From Apricaphanius iberus (taxonomy: Eukaryota > Chordata > Actinopteri > Cyprinodontiformes > Aphaniidae), in the NCBI GenBank assembly GCA_028564705.1, contig JAPXFQ010002465.1, positions 806,001 through 870,000 of the forward strand: DNA of 64,000 nucleotides, in the 5' to 3' direction. Below, piece by piece: positions 34,615 through 46,786 of the stretch; within the stretch, counting starts at the first letter, position 1, and the number at the start of each line of letters is the position of its first letter. Under the pieces are notes generated by a model. It did not search any database. It was not told the origin of the DNA and saw only the letters and a list, made by a program, of their open reading frames with translations. Both the position numbers and the translations under genes were made by a program.

Positions 34615-35430
34615 TATGGCTGCCAAAAAAGATTATTTTGATAATCGCCTAATCACAAATTATTTTGCCAATAAGTCGACTAATCAGACCACATGTAAAA
34701 TGCATGTTATTGCAGTAGCATGCACCTGCTCTAATATTTGCGTGTTATCTCGAAGTGTTATGTAGCATCTAAAACAATGATTTTTAAGAAGAGAGCTCAT
34801 TTAACATTAATGAATTATATAAAATAAAATAGTGTTACATAAATAATAAAAATAAAACAGTGTTACAGCAGACACAGGACTTGTGTTAAGCGTAGTAAAA
34901 TTACCATCAACACCGATAATGTTCCAGCTATCACGTAAAACAAGAGCCTCTTCAGTCAGGAGCTTCATCAAAACTACTGAATTATTCCTACAGAGATATC
35001 CTTTCTGCCCACAGCCATTTGACATCTAAAGTCACTCTGTGGTTGATGCTAATGTAGCGGCTAACAAGCTAACTAGCCCACAGAGGCTACTGTTCATGTT
35101 TGTCGTCAGCTACAGCAGGCTTCCCTTTAAGAAGCTCAAACAACACTTTTGTACTGCTGTGGAAAGCAGCTACTAATTTGTGAATTTTGCATTACATATG
35201 CTTCTCTTTTTAATAAAACTCTTAAGAACTTTAGAGCTATGTTGTCAGCTCACTGCTGATACTGCTTCTGGTGACGCTGCAGCTGATATCGACTGTGCAT
35301 GTGGGGGCAAAAAGGCAGACAGAGCAGATCAAGAGAAAAACAGAGCTTAAAAAAAAACTATAACGATTACACATTTTTTTGTTGACAATTTTTTTCGTCT
35401 ACATTGTCGTGATGAATCGTGGCAGCACTA
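34615..35430. mobile_element. hAT-type element, copy 1 (816 bp)
   Basis: The left end TATGGCTGCC and right end (reverse complement TAGTGCTGCCACGATT) are inverted, with ATTAGTCGACTAATC-like palindromic subterminal sequence. The flanks ACCAGGAC (34607) and ATCGGGAC (35431) match at 6 of 8. A second copy starts at 62259. No transposase frame, so it is non-autonomous. Confidence 0.65.
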
Positions 35431-35929
35431 ATCGGGACAGCGTTATAAATGGTTTTCAGAATTACTCTCATTCCCATTCCATAATATTTTCTGTCTGTAT
35501 TTTAAAAGGTGACCCAGGATTTATGTCAATAAGTTTGATAATCTTTAAAAACCGTACATTCTGAAGAGGTGAATGGTCATGTTGTTTATTGTGACTTCCT
35601 GAAGCCAATGAGCAAACATGAATCTTGTTACTGTTAAATGGGCAGGCTGAGTAAGAAACACAAAAGATTGTGGGGGCTCATGAGTGGTCTTTGTGTTATC
35701 ATTTTACATGCTTATGTCTCTAGGCGCCCAACCTAACTCACTCTTGGCGTTTTGCATTAAATGGGTGCTGGTGGCCTGGGGTGGTATCAAATTCCCAGCT
35801 TGAATTAATGTCCCAGTCCAGTACAAGTTTATTGTGTCTTATAACAAAAATAATATTCCATATGATTCTATTCTGAGTTTAAGAAGTTTCTGATAATTGG
35901 TTAATTGAGTCCATCATACTCAGGAAGAT

Positions 35930-36320
35930 TCTGGGTACTAGACAAGAACGTTTTTTGGTGAAAATTGTGCAAACAACCCCAGGACATCAAAAGACATAGT
36001 GATGATGCCGGCTGAAACTGGAGAGACAGCGTCACTTTCCACAGTAAAACCAGTCCTGTACCACCATGAGCTAAAAGCTTACTCTGGGAAGACGAAACAA
36101 AAACCTTGGAGGAAAAAGGGAGAAGCTTTGAATCCTCAGAACATCATCCCAACTGTGAAGTATGGAGGTTGCAGCATCATGCTCTGGGGCTGTGTTGCTG
36201 CAGAAACTGGTGCTCTTAACAAAACAGATGGCACCATGAGAAAAGAAAATGATATGGGAATATTAAAACAACATCTGAAGACAACAACCAAGAAGTTGAA
36301 GCTGAATCAATTTAGATTGA
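35930..36320 (+). pseudogene. Tc1-like transposase relic
   Basis: Readable blocks are PTVKYGGCSIMLWGCVAAE and TGALNKTDGTM, the Tc1 GGGSIMxWGCF region. Upstream a decayed HTH-proximal part is visible. Its right side is cut by the TTAA element at 36321. Stops upstream, no catalytic triad. Confidence 0.6.
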
Positions 36321-36981
36321 TTAAAGGTACAATGTCTAAGAATTTTGCAGTGAATTAATCACATAACAGTCAAATGTCCCCACCATGTTGAACGGAAGGT
36401 TACACTGAAACAAGATTTCGACCTCAGCTGGCAGGGTAGTGATAGGATTTTGTCATTTAAAAAACGCTGCTATGGGACGTAGTCTTTATTTACAATATCT
36501 GGACCGCTAACATATTTCCTCGTTTCAGTACAAATCATATGTAGGCCTACAAGGTTGCCAAGTCTTCAACACTAAACAGTGCACCGCCATTTGTAATCTG
36601 ACACCGACCGGGCTAAAGGCTAATGTTAAGCTAACAATGCTAGCAGTAAAATAGTTGGCTCTACATGGGTTTTGTTTTTATGTGCCCTGAGATGACATTT
36701 GTTGTGAATTGGTGCTATATAAACAAGCAACTTTTTCAATTACCATCAACTTGATACTGCGGTGAAATGCATTTATCTATTTTAATACTTTAATTTACTG
36801 TGTATATCTCATCTTCGCTCGTCATCGTGTATCTTATAGCCAATCAGTAACTGACAACTCTCCATGAAATCCACGGAGGGGAGAGGGTGAGTGAATGACA
36901 GTGGAATACATTGTTTTTCTTCATGGACAGTAAAACTCCAATTTGACAACAATATGTCAAATTTATATATTGTACCTTTAA
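36321..36981. mobile_element. TTAA-flanked MITE, second family
   Basis: The ends are TTAAAGGTACAATGT (left) and, as reverse complement, TTAAAGGTACAATAT (right, ending 36981), so TTAA is the only duplicated flank. The inverted repeat AGGTACAAT differs from the AGGTTGAATATGGA family at 1.0 and 59.1 kb. A 45-bp L2-like tail (36688-36732) is nested inside. It sits in a Tc1 relic. Confidence 0.6.
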
Positions 36982-39900
36982 ATTTCTAAATCTTCTGACT
37001 ATTAGTCAAAATCTAATTTGGACTCAGGGTTTGTTCCTCTGACCTCTTCTAATAAATGGGATGCCGCTTGTCTAAAACACTTTAGGAAGTCCAATAAATA
37101 TGTAAATTATAGTACTTACCAGTCATGTATGAAGAATTCCCTGGTAAAACATTATGAATTTATTTAAGACGTGCCTGAACTTAACCACTGAAATCCACCA
37201 AGGCATTTGAAATGAGTACGGCTAAAATACAGCACCTCCATGTTGATGATTGCGACAAGACATGCCATCTGTACAAACAACATAAATTCTTACAAATAGA
37301 GAATAAAATACAGTCTGAAATACATCTCTGTGATAATACCTTCTTTCTGTAAGTAAGGCTGAAGCCAGTAAAACACAAAGCTGCCCTGAACAAATTTGGG
37401 CCCATTTTAATGAGATTTAACAAAAAAGGTCACCCTGAAACAACAGATGATCTGGTATTTCAAATGCTTTCTACATGTCAACAAACAAGAATATGAGCAA
37501 TTAGCATAATTTCTGATATTGTACATATTATTATAGTATAGTATAAGGTTCACCAATAAGATAAACTACAGTATAAATTAGTCAGTGACAAAAAATTCAC
37601 AGACTTGGGCCAGAAAAGACTGACCACAAACAAACAGAGAAGACATCTATTCTAGGTCAAATAAAAACTGAAACAATAGAGAGATATTACTAGAGTATAT
37701 TTACAAAAATGAGTGTCCCTGTGAATAATTTAATCTGAAGGGACCAATAAACATTTTTGTAAAGTTGCTGTAAACTGATTTGGATCATTACGATTTTATC
37801 ACAGTCAAAATAATTTAGCCAAAAATAAAGCCTTATTTTAAACAATTTTCTACAAATGTATCTTGATGTTCTGTAGAATGTCTATTTGTACAAGAATTTA
37901 TATTCTTTGGCAACGCCATCATGAGTCTGGAGCCGCGCTCTCACGGGCCAGTGTGTCCAAGCAGCAGGGCAGCTAGATTACATGCAAAGTCTATGGTACC
38001 TACATAGCAAGGCGGCGTCAAGCTGCGGCAAGCCGGCACGCAAAAAGTAACATTTCTTTAGTGAAATACTCAGTATAAAAATAATAATAGGAGAGAGATG
38101 TGACTTTATATAAGACTGTAGCTGTATGTGTGGACAATACATCTGTTACTGTCCAGGAAAAATAGATGCTGCAGCATCTAGAATGTCATTGACTGGGGTT
38201 TTCCAAGAGTAAAGATAAAACACTGAGTGAGATGCAGTAAAGAAGAAAGAAACACTTGAGCCCATCTCCATCTACTTCCTCTTCAAAGTTTGCAAAAAAT
38301 AGAAGCGAGGGAGAAAACTTTTCTAGTGGAGGGACAGGGTTCTCCCTGTACTACAGTAACTAAACAAACGAAAGTACCTGTGCTCATTTTACTAAGCCCT
38401 GCTTTCATTGCACCACACAAAAAATGAAACCATGGGAGTTTGTTGAGTGCACTTAGAGAAAGTCGCCAACAAAGTCAGCTAGAAGGGCACACATAAAACC
38501 AGATGGGCTTTTGGAAACGGCAGAACAATGAGTGAGAAAAGCAACTTCAAGCGGCACCTGTTATGTAGCAGGAGGAGCAGGGTGGAGGATTGGAGGGAAC
38601 AAAAGCTGAGCATTATGCTGCTCATATAAAGAGCAGGGTAGCCTGTTTGCTTTAGAGGTGTTGGTCCGGCTGCCCCGGCGGCTATGTATTGCAGGGACTC
38701 TCATAGCTTTTGTTTTTTGACACGAACAGGGGGTGTTGAGAGCAAACTGCGGTCACTGATGCATGACTGAATTCCTATTAGACTGGTAGAACTGGGCGAG
38801 TCCCCAGAGGACACCTTCATGTTCCATTCAATGCGGCTCTAAATTAGACAAAGACTGGTATTAATAGAGCTGATGGAGCAAAACCAAATAGGAGTTTTAA
38901 TGAAGGTAAATTCAGGATGATAATTCACAAGTTCAACAAATTCTCTACATTTCTGAATGACGAAAAATTAACATAATTTAGGTGAAGTATTCAAAATAAG
39001 GACAAAGTAGTTACCCCAAATGGCTCAGATCATAAACTGAATTTACAGATTAGATTTACTGGCTAACTTCTACTACCGACCCTGTACAGCTGCAGTTCTG
39101 GAAACTTTTTGTTCCATTAAATATCTTTACAGCTTCAGGTAAGGTCCACCTTTGGTTATACCCCCAACCACAGCGGATAATCCAGATAAATGTCTGTCCT
39201 ATAAAAAACTGCACTGCTGATTGATTGCTCGTGAAACTTGAGCTTTAAAGTAACGATTGTGTCATGTTTTCATGTGTTATTAATTACTTTGGTGAGAGCG
39301 CTACATATATTGTTCCAGAGCTTAAAGGTCAACTATGCTGCTGAAATAAACCACTTTAATCTTCATTATTACTCATGGGCCAGAGAATCTTTGAACAATT
39401 CTGAAGTCTAAGTAGCCAGATTAATTTAAAGATAGAGTAATCTAACTCTGCTGGTGGTGTTAAGGTAAATGTGAGCAAATACATGTGGCTTATAAAACCA
39501 TAAGACATCAAATTTTTCCACACCTTTGTTTTAACCTGCCAGTCTGGTAACAAGAAAACAGAAGAGTTCAAACAGAGCAGTAGGTGGATGTGGAGCCGAT
39601 TTGTAACTACGTCTCAGAATTTTAAAGTGTTTTTGAACTCTAAGCTTGCGCATTGAGCCAGTGGCCCATTATAACTTGGGAAACCCGCTGAATACCTGTA
39701 GCAGAGCAGAGAGAAAGTGGAATCAACCTGTTCAAATAGAGATGGGTTGAAAAGTGTCATTCCCACATTGAGGTGTGCCTGCGAGCTTTGAAAGTCTATG
39801 AGTCAGGGCAAGCTTTCGGGTATGTTGTCACAGAATGTGTGTCCTGTTTGATTTAGAGAGCTCCTGTTCTTTAATAGTCTTGTCTGTCAGCACCACTAGA

Positions 39901-41749
39901 TCTCACTAAGAGGCCAGAACAAAGAACTTTCCCGTCATTACTCTGTCGGGATTTTCCTCGATGCGCAGAATGACTGTGTGTGGTGAGAATAGGTGTAAGG
40001 TAAGTGGAACTGGAGGGATATAAAATGTTGTGAGGGATGCAAAAACTAAGACAGGTCCCACATCTGTCTCTTTGAATGAATACCCAAGGTGTGCTTTTTG
40101 AGTTTTAACTATTGGCATTAACGTTAAAGTTACAGCATATTGAGCCATATTTGTTCTGGTCTAGACCACCAACCACGCAGTTACCTACTTACCACCCATT
40201 CTCAAGACATTAGCTGGGATATCTGTACATTCTCTAGGCTAACTTAAGTTTCTGACAGCTTTTAATGCCTCACCTTTCACCTGCACTTTGTCTAAAAGAA
40301 AAGGCAGTCCATCATTTCAAGGAGAGAAAAGCAGAGCATTTAGCGGGAGATGAGTGAGAAGTTGCATGTTTGATCTGTAGACATATTTGCAGAAGGATTC
40401 CCAAATGTAGGAGTGATTAAGCTTTTCACAGGGAGTTTCCCAACACCTGCCCAGTATGAGCAAAAACTCCACCCTGTGATCACAACTATAGTGTGCCAAA
40501 GCCTGAAACTTATTTCCAGGCTGAACACAGGCATTAGTCAATAGTTTTACAATTCTTTCTGTCAATGACCAAGTTGCTGCGAGGAGAAAATAAAGCAGTT
40601 ATGCTAAAAAACTGAAGCAATATTAGGTCAAAATAAAGTAAGATAGTCTCAAAGCATAGTAAATAACACAGGATAAAGAGCTAGTCTAGTGACATAGACT
40701 TTACCTGATGTACAGTCTTGGTACGTCATGCTACAAGAGTTCCTAAACCTAGACTGCTGGAATTCATTGTGTCCTTAAACAAACTACTTCCAACTTATTT
40801 GGCTCCGCTTAAAGCTTTAACATACATTCCATCAGTCAGAATTGTTGTCATGTTAAGGCATTAAGTCATTTATCATATTAAAGCAAAAAGAAACAAAAAG
40901 AAAAATGTTTCATAAAAAGTTATTTTATCTCTCCTTTTTATCAGTAATAATTGTGCTGATAATTCAGAAGTAAATTTAATAAGGCATTTTTTTCATGACA
41001 TGGAGCACCACTTCAGCTTGGAAAGTTCTCTCTCCTGGTCAAACTTGAGTCGAACTCAAACAATGTTCCCGAATAAACAAGAACAGCAACTCTTCAGACT
41101 ATGCAGGTCAGTAAAACACATTCTGGAAGAGAGTAGATAAGCATGAAAAGATGGTTGAAAATGTGTGCAACTTTAAGCACATTAAGGACTTTGCTTGCAC
41201 ACTCTTTTGACATAGAGGACACTGACAGTGCAGCCTGTGAGTTGGAAAAAGTGAAGTTAAGCCACATTTTCAGACTTGTAGAGCTCTGCACACACAGACG
41301 AACACACAACCAACAGCCCAACCCCTATCCTGTCTCTGAACAGAGAATAAAAATGAGAATCCGAATTAAAATATGTTGCATTTAAGAATTATATAACAGT
41401 ATGTCCATATGTCTGTAGAGTAAAAATGTGAATACTGCAGGGGCATCCTCCATCAAGCTGTACAATGGACGCGGTGGCACTCATTGATGATCAGCCACTG
41501 GAAGCATTTAGATGGGGGAGTCGATGCAGATTCCTTAAAGCAGTCCTATTAGATCCATGTGCTGAACTGTGGCTGGTGCTAGATCTACCAACCTGCTGGA
41601 ATCGTGCATCCCACCCCCATCTTCTGTTTTTGTCAGACAGATTCTGCATTAAAGCTGCATCACTCGCAGCTCTTCCGGTTATTTGTGATCCCAAAAAATA
41701 TTTTGCATGGATCATACTTTGTAAAAGTAGATTTAAAATGCACCTTTTC
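36982..41749. other. Gene-free, mostly unique stretch
   Basis: No exon or large transposon recognised. 38.4-38.94 kb is a candidate conserved block. Frames of 64-80 codons on both strands (37.2, 39.4, 39.9, 40.3 and 41.1 kb) have no motifs and overlap each other, as chance frames do. Confidence 0.4.
38400..38940. promoter_or_regulatory. Candidate conserved non-coding element
   Basis: About 540 bp with balanced GC and no repeat signature, including CTCTAAATTAGACAAAG and GGTATTAATAGAGC, both with TAAT/ATTA cores. Possible tbx4-domain enhancer by position only. Confidence 0.22.
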
Positions 41750-42202
41750 TATTCAATTCAATTCACTTTTATTTATATAGCGCCAATTCACAACAAATGT
41801 CATCTCAAGGCACTTTACAACAAAAGTCATCTCAATACAATTATACAAACATTCCAATCGGTTAAGTTTTCTATGTAAGAAATCCCAGCAGATTACGTCG
41901 AGTCATCGGCGTGAGGTTGTGCCCGGATCATGCAGACTCCAACCACAGCAATTCCTCAGCAAACCCTCATACTGAGCAAGCATGTAGCGACAGTAGAGAG
42001 GAAAAACTCCCCTTTAACAGGAAGAAACCTTTGGCAGAACCCTGGCTCAGTACAATAAAATAAGTATAGCTGAGCAGGGTACCAGACCGGGTAGAGCTTC
42101 TATGGGGAGAAAAACACTGAGAGAAAACTGGGTTAACAATCGCATTAACATCAGAAAAAATATATCTGGAGAGTAGTAGAAAAGAAAATTAGAAGGTGTG
42201 TT

Positions 42203-42770
42203 AGGGTCAGCTGAGTCTGAAAAAGGATAAATTTTTCCCCTAATTCTTAAGTCTATTAGTAATGTACGGTGTGAGGGAGATGGAGTTGAGGAGGGCTGCT
42301 GGACGGGGCTGAATCCTCCCCTCGCCGGATCGGGCTGAACACTCCATCTCCCTCTACTCCCTGCCTGGAAATCCAGGAGGAAAGAAGGAGGTAGGTGGGT
42401 AAGTATTGTAGTGTAATGCATCTCTCCTTGCTCATAGGACTGCGCCCTCTCCAGAATCTATGTATTAAAGAGTTAATATTATTGGTAACTGGAGTAGATA
42501 AAGGCCCGCTCTTCCAAAGACTCTGGCATTATTTACCTCGACGACCCACGCTCACCCAAACCCATTCTAGTTTGGAATAGGGAGACGAAGGCAGTGCACT
42601 GACCAACGCACGCTGTCAGTAGCCTCTTTGTCCATCACTTTCTATCCTTAAAACCTGGTGTAAATCTGTTTCTGTCCTGATTCTTGATTCAACCTTTGTT
42701 CAATTCTCTAATAATTTTATTCTGGTAAATTAATACATTACTTTTAGAATTCGGAGAGGGATTATAAGGT
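42203..42770. other. Unidentified insertion inside L2 copy B
   Basis: Comparison with copy A shows about 570 bp of foreign sequence between the TAGAAG and CTTTATCAAAAAGGA parts of the 3' UTR. AAGGT occurs at both junctions and could be a 5-bp target duplication, as for a solo LTR. The left side starts GTGTTAGGGTCAGC but I find no matching end. It includes a GC-rich hairpin-prone stretch near 42285-42370. The frame of 124 codons across it has no motif. Confidence 0.4.
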
Positions 42771-44210
42771 CTAGTGTCTATATAAGTAACTATAAGCTTT
42801 ATCAAAAAGGAAGGTTTTAAGCCTAGTCTTAAAAACAGAGAGAGTATCTGCCTCACGAACTAAAACTGGGAGCTGGTTCCACAGGAGAGGAGCCTGATAA
42901 CTAAAATATCTGCCTCCTATTCTACTTGTGCTAAGTGCTCTGTTAGGAACACATGGAACAATCAGATTTCTGATGTACGATGGAGCTTGATTATTAAGGG
43001 CTTTATACGTAAGAAGGAGGATCTTAAACTCTATTCTGGATTTAACAGGGAGCCAATGGAGAGACGCCAAAACAGGATAAATGTGATCTCTCTTTTTAAT
43101 ATTCATCAGAACTCTTGCTGCAGCATTTTGGATCAACTGAAGGCTTTTGATTGCATTTTGTGGACTTTCTGATAATAAGGAATTACAGTAGTCCAGCCTC
43201 GAAGTCACAAATGCATGGACCAGTTTCTCTGTATCACTAATGGACAGGATGTTTCTAATTTTAGCAATATTCCGAAGGTGAAATAAATAAATCCTAGAAA
43301 CCTGTTTAATATGAGATTTAAATGTCATGTCTTGGTCAAAAATTACACCGAGGTTCTTTACATTATTACCAGAGGCCAAATTAATGCCATCCAGATGAAA
43401 TTATTGATTTAGCAGTTTCCTTTTTAAAGGTTCTGGTCCAAAGACAACAACCTCTGTGGTGTCTGAATTTAGGAGCAGAAAATTCAGAGTCATCCAAATT
43501 TTTATGTCTTCGAGACATGCTTGTAATCTACCTAACTGATTGGTTTCATCAGGATTTATGGATAAATATAATTGGGCATCATCAGCATAACTGTGGAAAT
43601 TTATTCCATGTTGTCTAATTATTTTACCAATTGGAAGCATATATATAGTAAAGAGAATCGGTCCAAGCACAGAACCCTGTGGTACTCCACAAGTAACCCT
43701 TGAGTGTGAAGAAGATTAATCATTGACATGAACAAACTGGAATCTGTTAGACAGATATGATTTAAACCAGCCTAGTGCTGTTCCATTTATCCCTACATGT
43801 TCGAGCCTTTCTAAGAGAATATTATGATCGACTGTGTCAAAAGCAGCACTGAGATCTAGCAAGACCAGAACACTCACAAATACATTATCTGAGGCCATTA
43901 GAATATCATTAGTAACTTTCACCAGTGCTGTTTCAGTGCTATGTTGAGCTCTAAAACCTGACTGAAATACCTCAAATAGGTTGTTGCTGTTTAGATGCTC
44001 ACATATTTGATTAGCAACTATTTTCTCAAGAATTTTGGATAAGAAAGGAAGGTTAGATATAGGTCTGTAGTTAGCTAAGTCATCTTGATCCAGGGAGGGT
44101 TTCTTAAGTAAAGGTTTAATTACAGCAACCTTGAATTCCTGTGACACGAATCCATTTATTAAAGATAGACTCATCATGTCTAGGATAGGGCCAGTAACCA
44201 GAGGGAACAC
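42771..44210 (-). pseudogene. L2 reverse transcriptase ORF, broken
   Basis: 43716-44210 carries ANYRPISNLPFLSKILEKIV and LVLLDLSAAFDTVDHN. 43401-43670 carries LGPILFTIYMLPIGKI and FHSYADDAQLYLS, with YADD intact. 42771-43379 is an unbroken 202-codon C-terminal domain ending FLFDKAYSYLYRH. Frameshifts separate the blocks. Its core motifs (LSAAFDTVDHN) are closer to the usual fish L2 sequence than copy A's, which suggests less decay. Confidence 0.85.
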
Positions 44211-44959
44211 TTCCTTATATAATTTGGTTGGTATTGGGTCTAATATACAAGTTTAGGGTTTAGATGAACCTAATATTTGTGATAATTCCGAAAGTTCAAC
44301 AGAATCAAAATGGTACAGACATAAACATGGTTCTACAGTTCTCTCTGGTACAGCCTCATTTACTGAGAGAGAGTTAGTCATGTTTGGGAAATGCCAATTA
44401 TTTTATTTTTAATAGAATTTATTTTACTTATGAAGAAGCCCATAAAGTCATCACTACTGAGAGAAGGGGGAATAGTTGGCTCAACAGAGCTATGACTCTG
44501 TGTAAGCTTGGCAACTGTACTAAAAAGAAACCTAGGATTGTTTTTATTTACCTCTATTAATTATGAGAAATATGCTGTTCTAGTTTGTCGAAGGGCGTTT
44601 TTATAAAGTAGACTATTTTTCCAAGTTAGAAAGATATCATTTAAGTGTGTAGAGCGCCATTTTCTCTCCAGTTTCCTAGTCATCTGCTTTAAAGTACGCA
44701 ACTCTGCACTAAACCAGGGAGCCAACCTCTTATGGCTAATTTTCTGTCCGGCTTTAAATATCTAGAAGAGCTGTAATTTGGTTTTTGTTTTAATTTGCTT
44801 TCATTCCAGTCTTATTGTTGCATTAAGAAGGAATCACATGATTGAAACGGTAGTATTCGTATTTGTTTTATCGCTTGTGCTGCTGTTTTTACTTTTTTTT
44901 TTCTTTTTATTCTTGTATTGTTGCACAATTTATTTTTGTAAGTATATTTTTGTCTTTTA

Positions 44960-45025
44960 ATGCGAAGCACTTTGGTCGCCCATGGCTTAGTAAAGCGCTA
45001 TATATATATAGATTGATTAATTGAT
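44960..45025 (+). repeat. SINE/LINE 3' tail
   Basis: GCGAAGCACTTTGGTCGCCC, AAAGCGCTATATATATATAG and then GATTGATTAATTGATTG tandem GATT units: a common fish SINE/LINE tail. Confidence 0.55.
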
Positions 45026-45405
45026 TGAAATAAAACTGTCTTCTGTGCCACCACATGCCTGCTGCTGTTTCTGTGGAATTGCTTTCTCCGCTTCTCGGTT
45101 GCCATGGTTACCCGTGAACCACCCCACATCAGTCGGTTAATCTCAATGCAGAATATTCCTTAGACACTTTGCATTAAGCATTTATGGCAAAATGTTGGTG
45201 TGTAAAGGTGGCGATAACATGAACCGATACTTAAAATGTGGTAAATCTGTAATAAATTCAAAGAAAATGGTTCATTTTTCATTTAAAATTTTTGTTTTAT
45301 GATGATTTTATATTTTACTTCTGTTAATTTGTCTGAGTTGTGTTTAGTTAGTAAAGTCTGGTGCCTTTGGTATATAAGGTGGAAGTATAAGGTGGAAGGT
45401 ATAAA
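45026..45405. other. Gene-free stretch
   Basis: Nothing recognised. Confidence 0.3.
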
Positions 45406-45511
45406 GTTGATTGTTTAAGCAATAGTATCAGATCGATATCGGGTATCAACAGATATACAAAGCCTAGGCATCGGTATCCGGACTGAAAAAGTTGGATCGG
45501 TGCAGCCCTAA
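45406..45511. mobile_element. hAT-type end fragment
   Basis: The right terminus reads, as reverse complement, TAGGGCTGCACCGATCC, the typical end of a fish hAT element, with GATATCGGGTATC-like subterminal sequence. No left partner found. Confidence 0.4.
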
Positions 45512-45519
45512 AAGACGCT

Positions 45520-45762
45520 TCCAGCTGAAACTGGCTCAGTGCAAGCGGTCATCTAGCACGACCACCTGGAGATTTGAGCAGACAGAGAAGAGAAACAAAA
45601 AGAAAAAAGGAACTGATGTAAGACTACCTTCTATATTAAAGAAAATAAAAAGTTGATAAGAGCAAAAGGGGGAATCTTCGTCAATGGGAGCATCATCCGA
45701 ATTGATGCTGACTATCCAAGAGGGCATTGTAGCTGAGCAAGATACCAGACCAGCTTCTATGG
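45520..45762 (-). mobile_element. L2 3' UTR, left half (split by a hAT insertion)
   Basis: It matches the 3' UTR of copies A and B in order: CTGGCTCAGTGCAAGCGGTC, GCATCATCC, GGGCATTGTAGCTGAGC, GATACCAGACCAGCTTCTAT. The sequence resumes at 48245 after the hAT element. Confidence 0.75.
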
Positions 45763-45904
45763 CACATGTGTCAAACTCAAGGCCAAAGGGGACCAAATAT
45801 GGCCCGCCATAACACTTTATTTAGCCCTCTAAGCTCTAGAGGACGATATTAACAAATCCTTTAAGTTCAATTTATGTGCACCCAAGTATATTTTATCAGT
45901 CAAA

Positions 45905-46785
45905 TCAAATCAGTGTTTATTTATATAGCACAATTCATACAATAAATGCAACTAAAAGTGCTTAACAAATTAAAATGACCCCACATACCCATATTCCCTC
46001 CCATCCCCAGAAATATAAAAGCAATTTGACAATACCCCCTCATTACACTCATCTTCTGACACACACAAACACATAAAAAATAAAACACCCAGGGCTGAGT
46101 TCAGATGAGCCAGACAAGCTACGTTAAGGAAACGCCATCAGGGGAGCCATCTGCCCCGACAGCAGCAGATCAACAGCAGCAGCCGAGGCACTGCCACAGG
46201 GCGCCCAGGGAAGGGAGGACGGAGGCCCCCACTTCTACCAAGGCAAACCCGGAGAGCACCTGGGCCGCCACAGCCGACCATCGCCCCCTGGGCTGTGGGC
46301 TCCCAAAGAGGAAACACTGGAAAAGGGTCAAATAAGGTAAATATATACGATAATACAATTCTGAACAGAATATATAAAGATAAAATAAATATAAAATGAA
46401 TAAATGAGTAATAAAAATAATCAGATAAAAACTAAGCTCAAAAGGTGAGTTTCTATAACACAGTTAAACACTGCTTGAATAGAACATATAGGATAAAAAA
46501 TAAAATAAATTAATAATAAAAGTAATCAGTTGAAAGCTAAGCTAAAAAGGTGTGTCTTGAGTCTGTTCTTAAAAACATGAATGTTCCTGAGGTTCTCCGG
46601 CTGCCTGTTCCAGAGGCGAGGGCCATAATAATGAAGAAACGCCTCGCCGTGTGCGTGTGTCCTTACTTTAGGGACGACAAGGAGACGGCTGCCAGAGAAG
46701 CGCAGAGACGCAAGGGTTCATATGGTAAAAGGAGTTCTGAGAGATAAGAAGGCCCAAGACCATTAAGACACTTAAAAATCATTAA
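45905..46785 (-). repeat. LINE 3' UTR-type repeat nested in the hAT element
   Basis: The tail GTTTATTTATATAGCACAAT is at the left. The right part, with TGAGTCTGTTCTTAAAAACA, GGTTCTCCGGCTGCC and GTTCCAGAGGCGAGGGCC, has the layout of an L2-like 3' UTR of a different subfamily from copies A/B. The middle (46110-46330) is GC-rich and unassigned. The 76-codon frame there looks fortuitous. Confidence 0.45.
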
Positions 46786-46786
46786 A

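Larger units (their letters stand above)
41750..44745 (-). mobile_element. Long L2-clade LINE copy B
   Basis: Same element as 29.8-33.0 kb, same orientation. The tail at the left has tandem ATTCA units before TTTTATTTATATAGCGCC. The 3' UTR is interrupted by a foreign segment at about 42203-42770. The right end stops within the endonuclease/RT linker near 44745. Confidence 0.85.

Noticed and set aside
39322..39346. TTAAAGGTCAAC resembling a TTAA-element end
   Set aside because: No inverted partner found nearby; a single 8-bp match is weak.
41465..41878. 137-codon frame
   Set aside because: Its last third is the reverse complement of the L2 tail and the rest has no motif; chance frame.
46105..46358. 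GC-rich overlapping frames on both strands
   Set aside because: Composition-driven open frames in a repeat; no motif on either strand.
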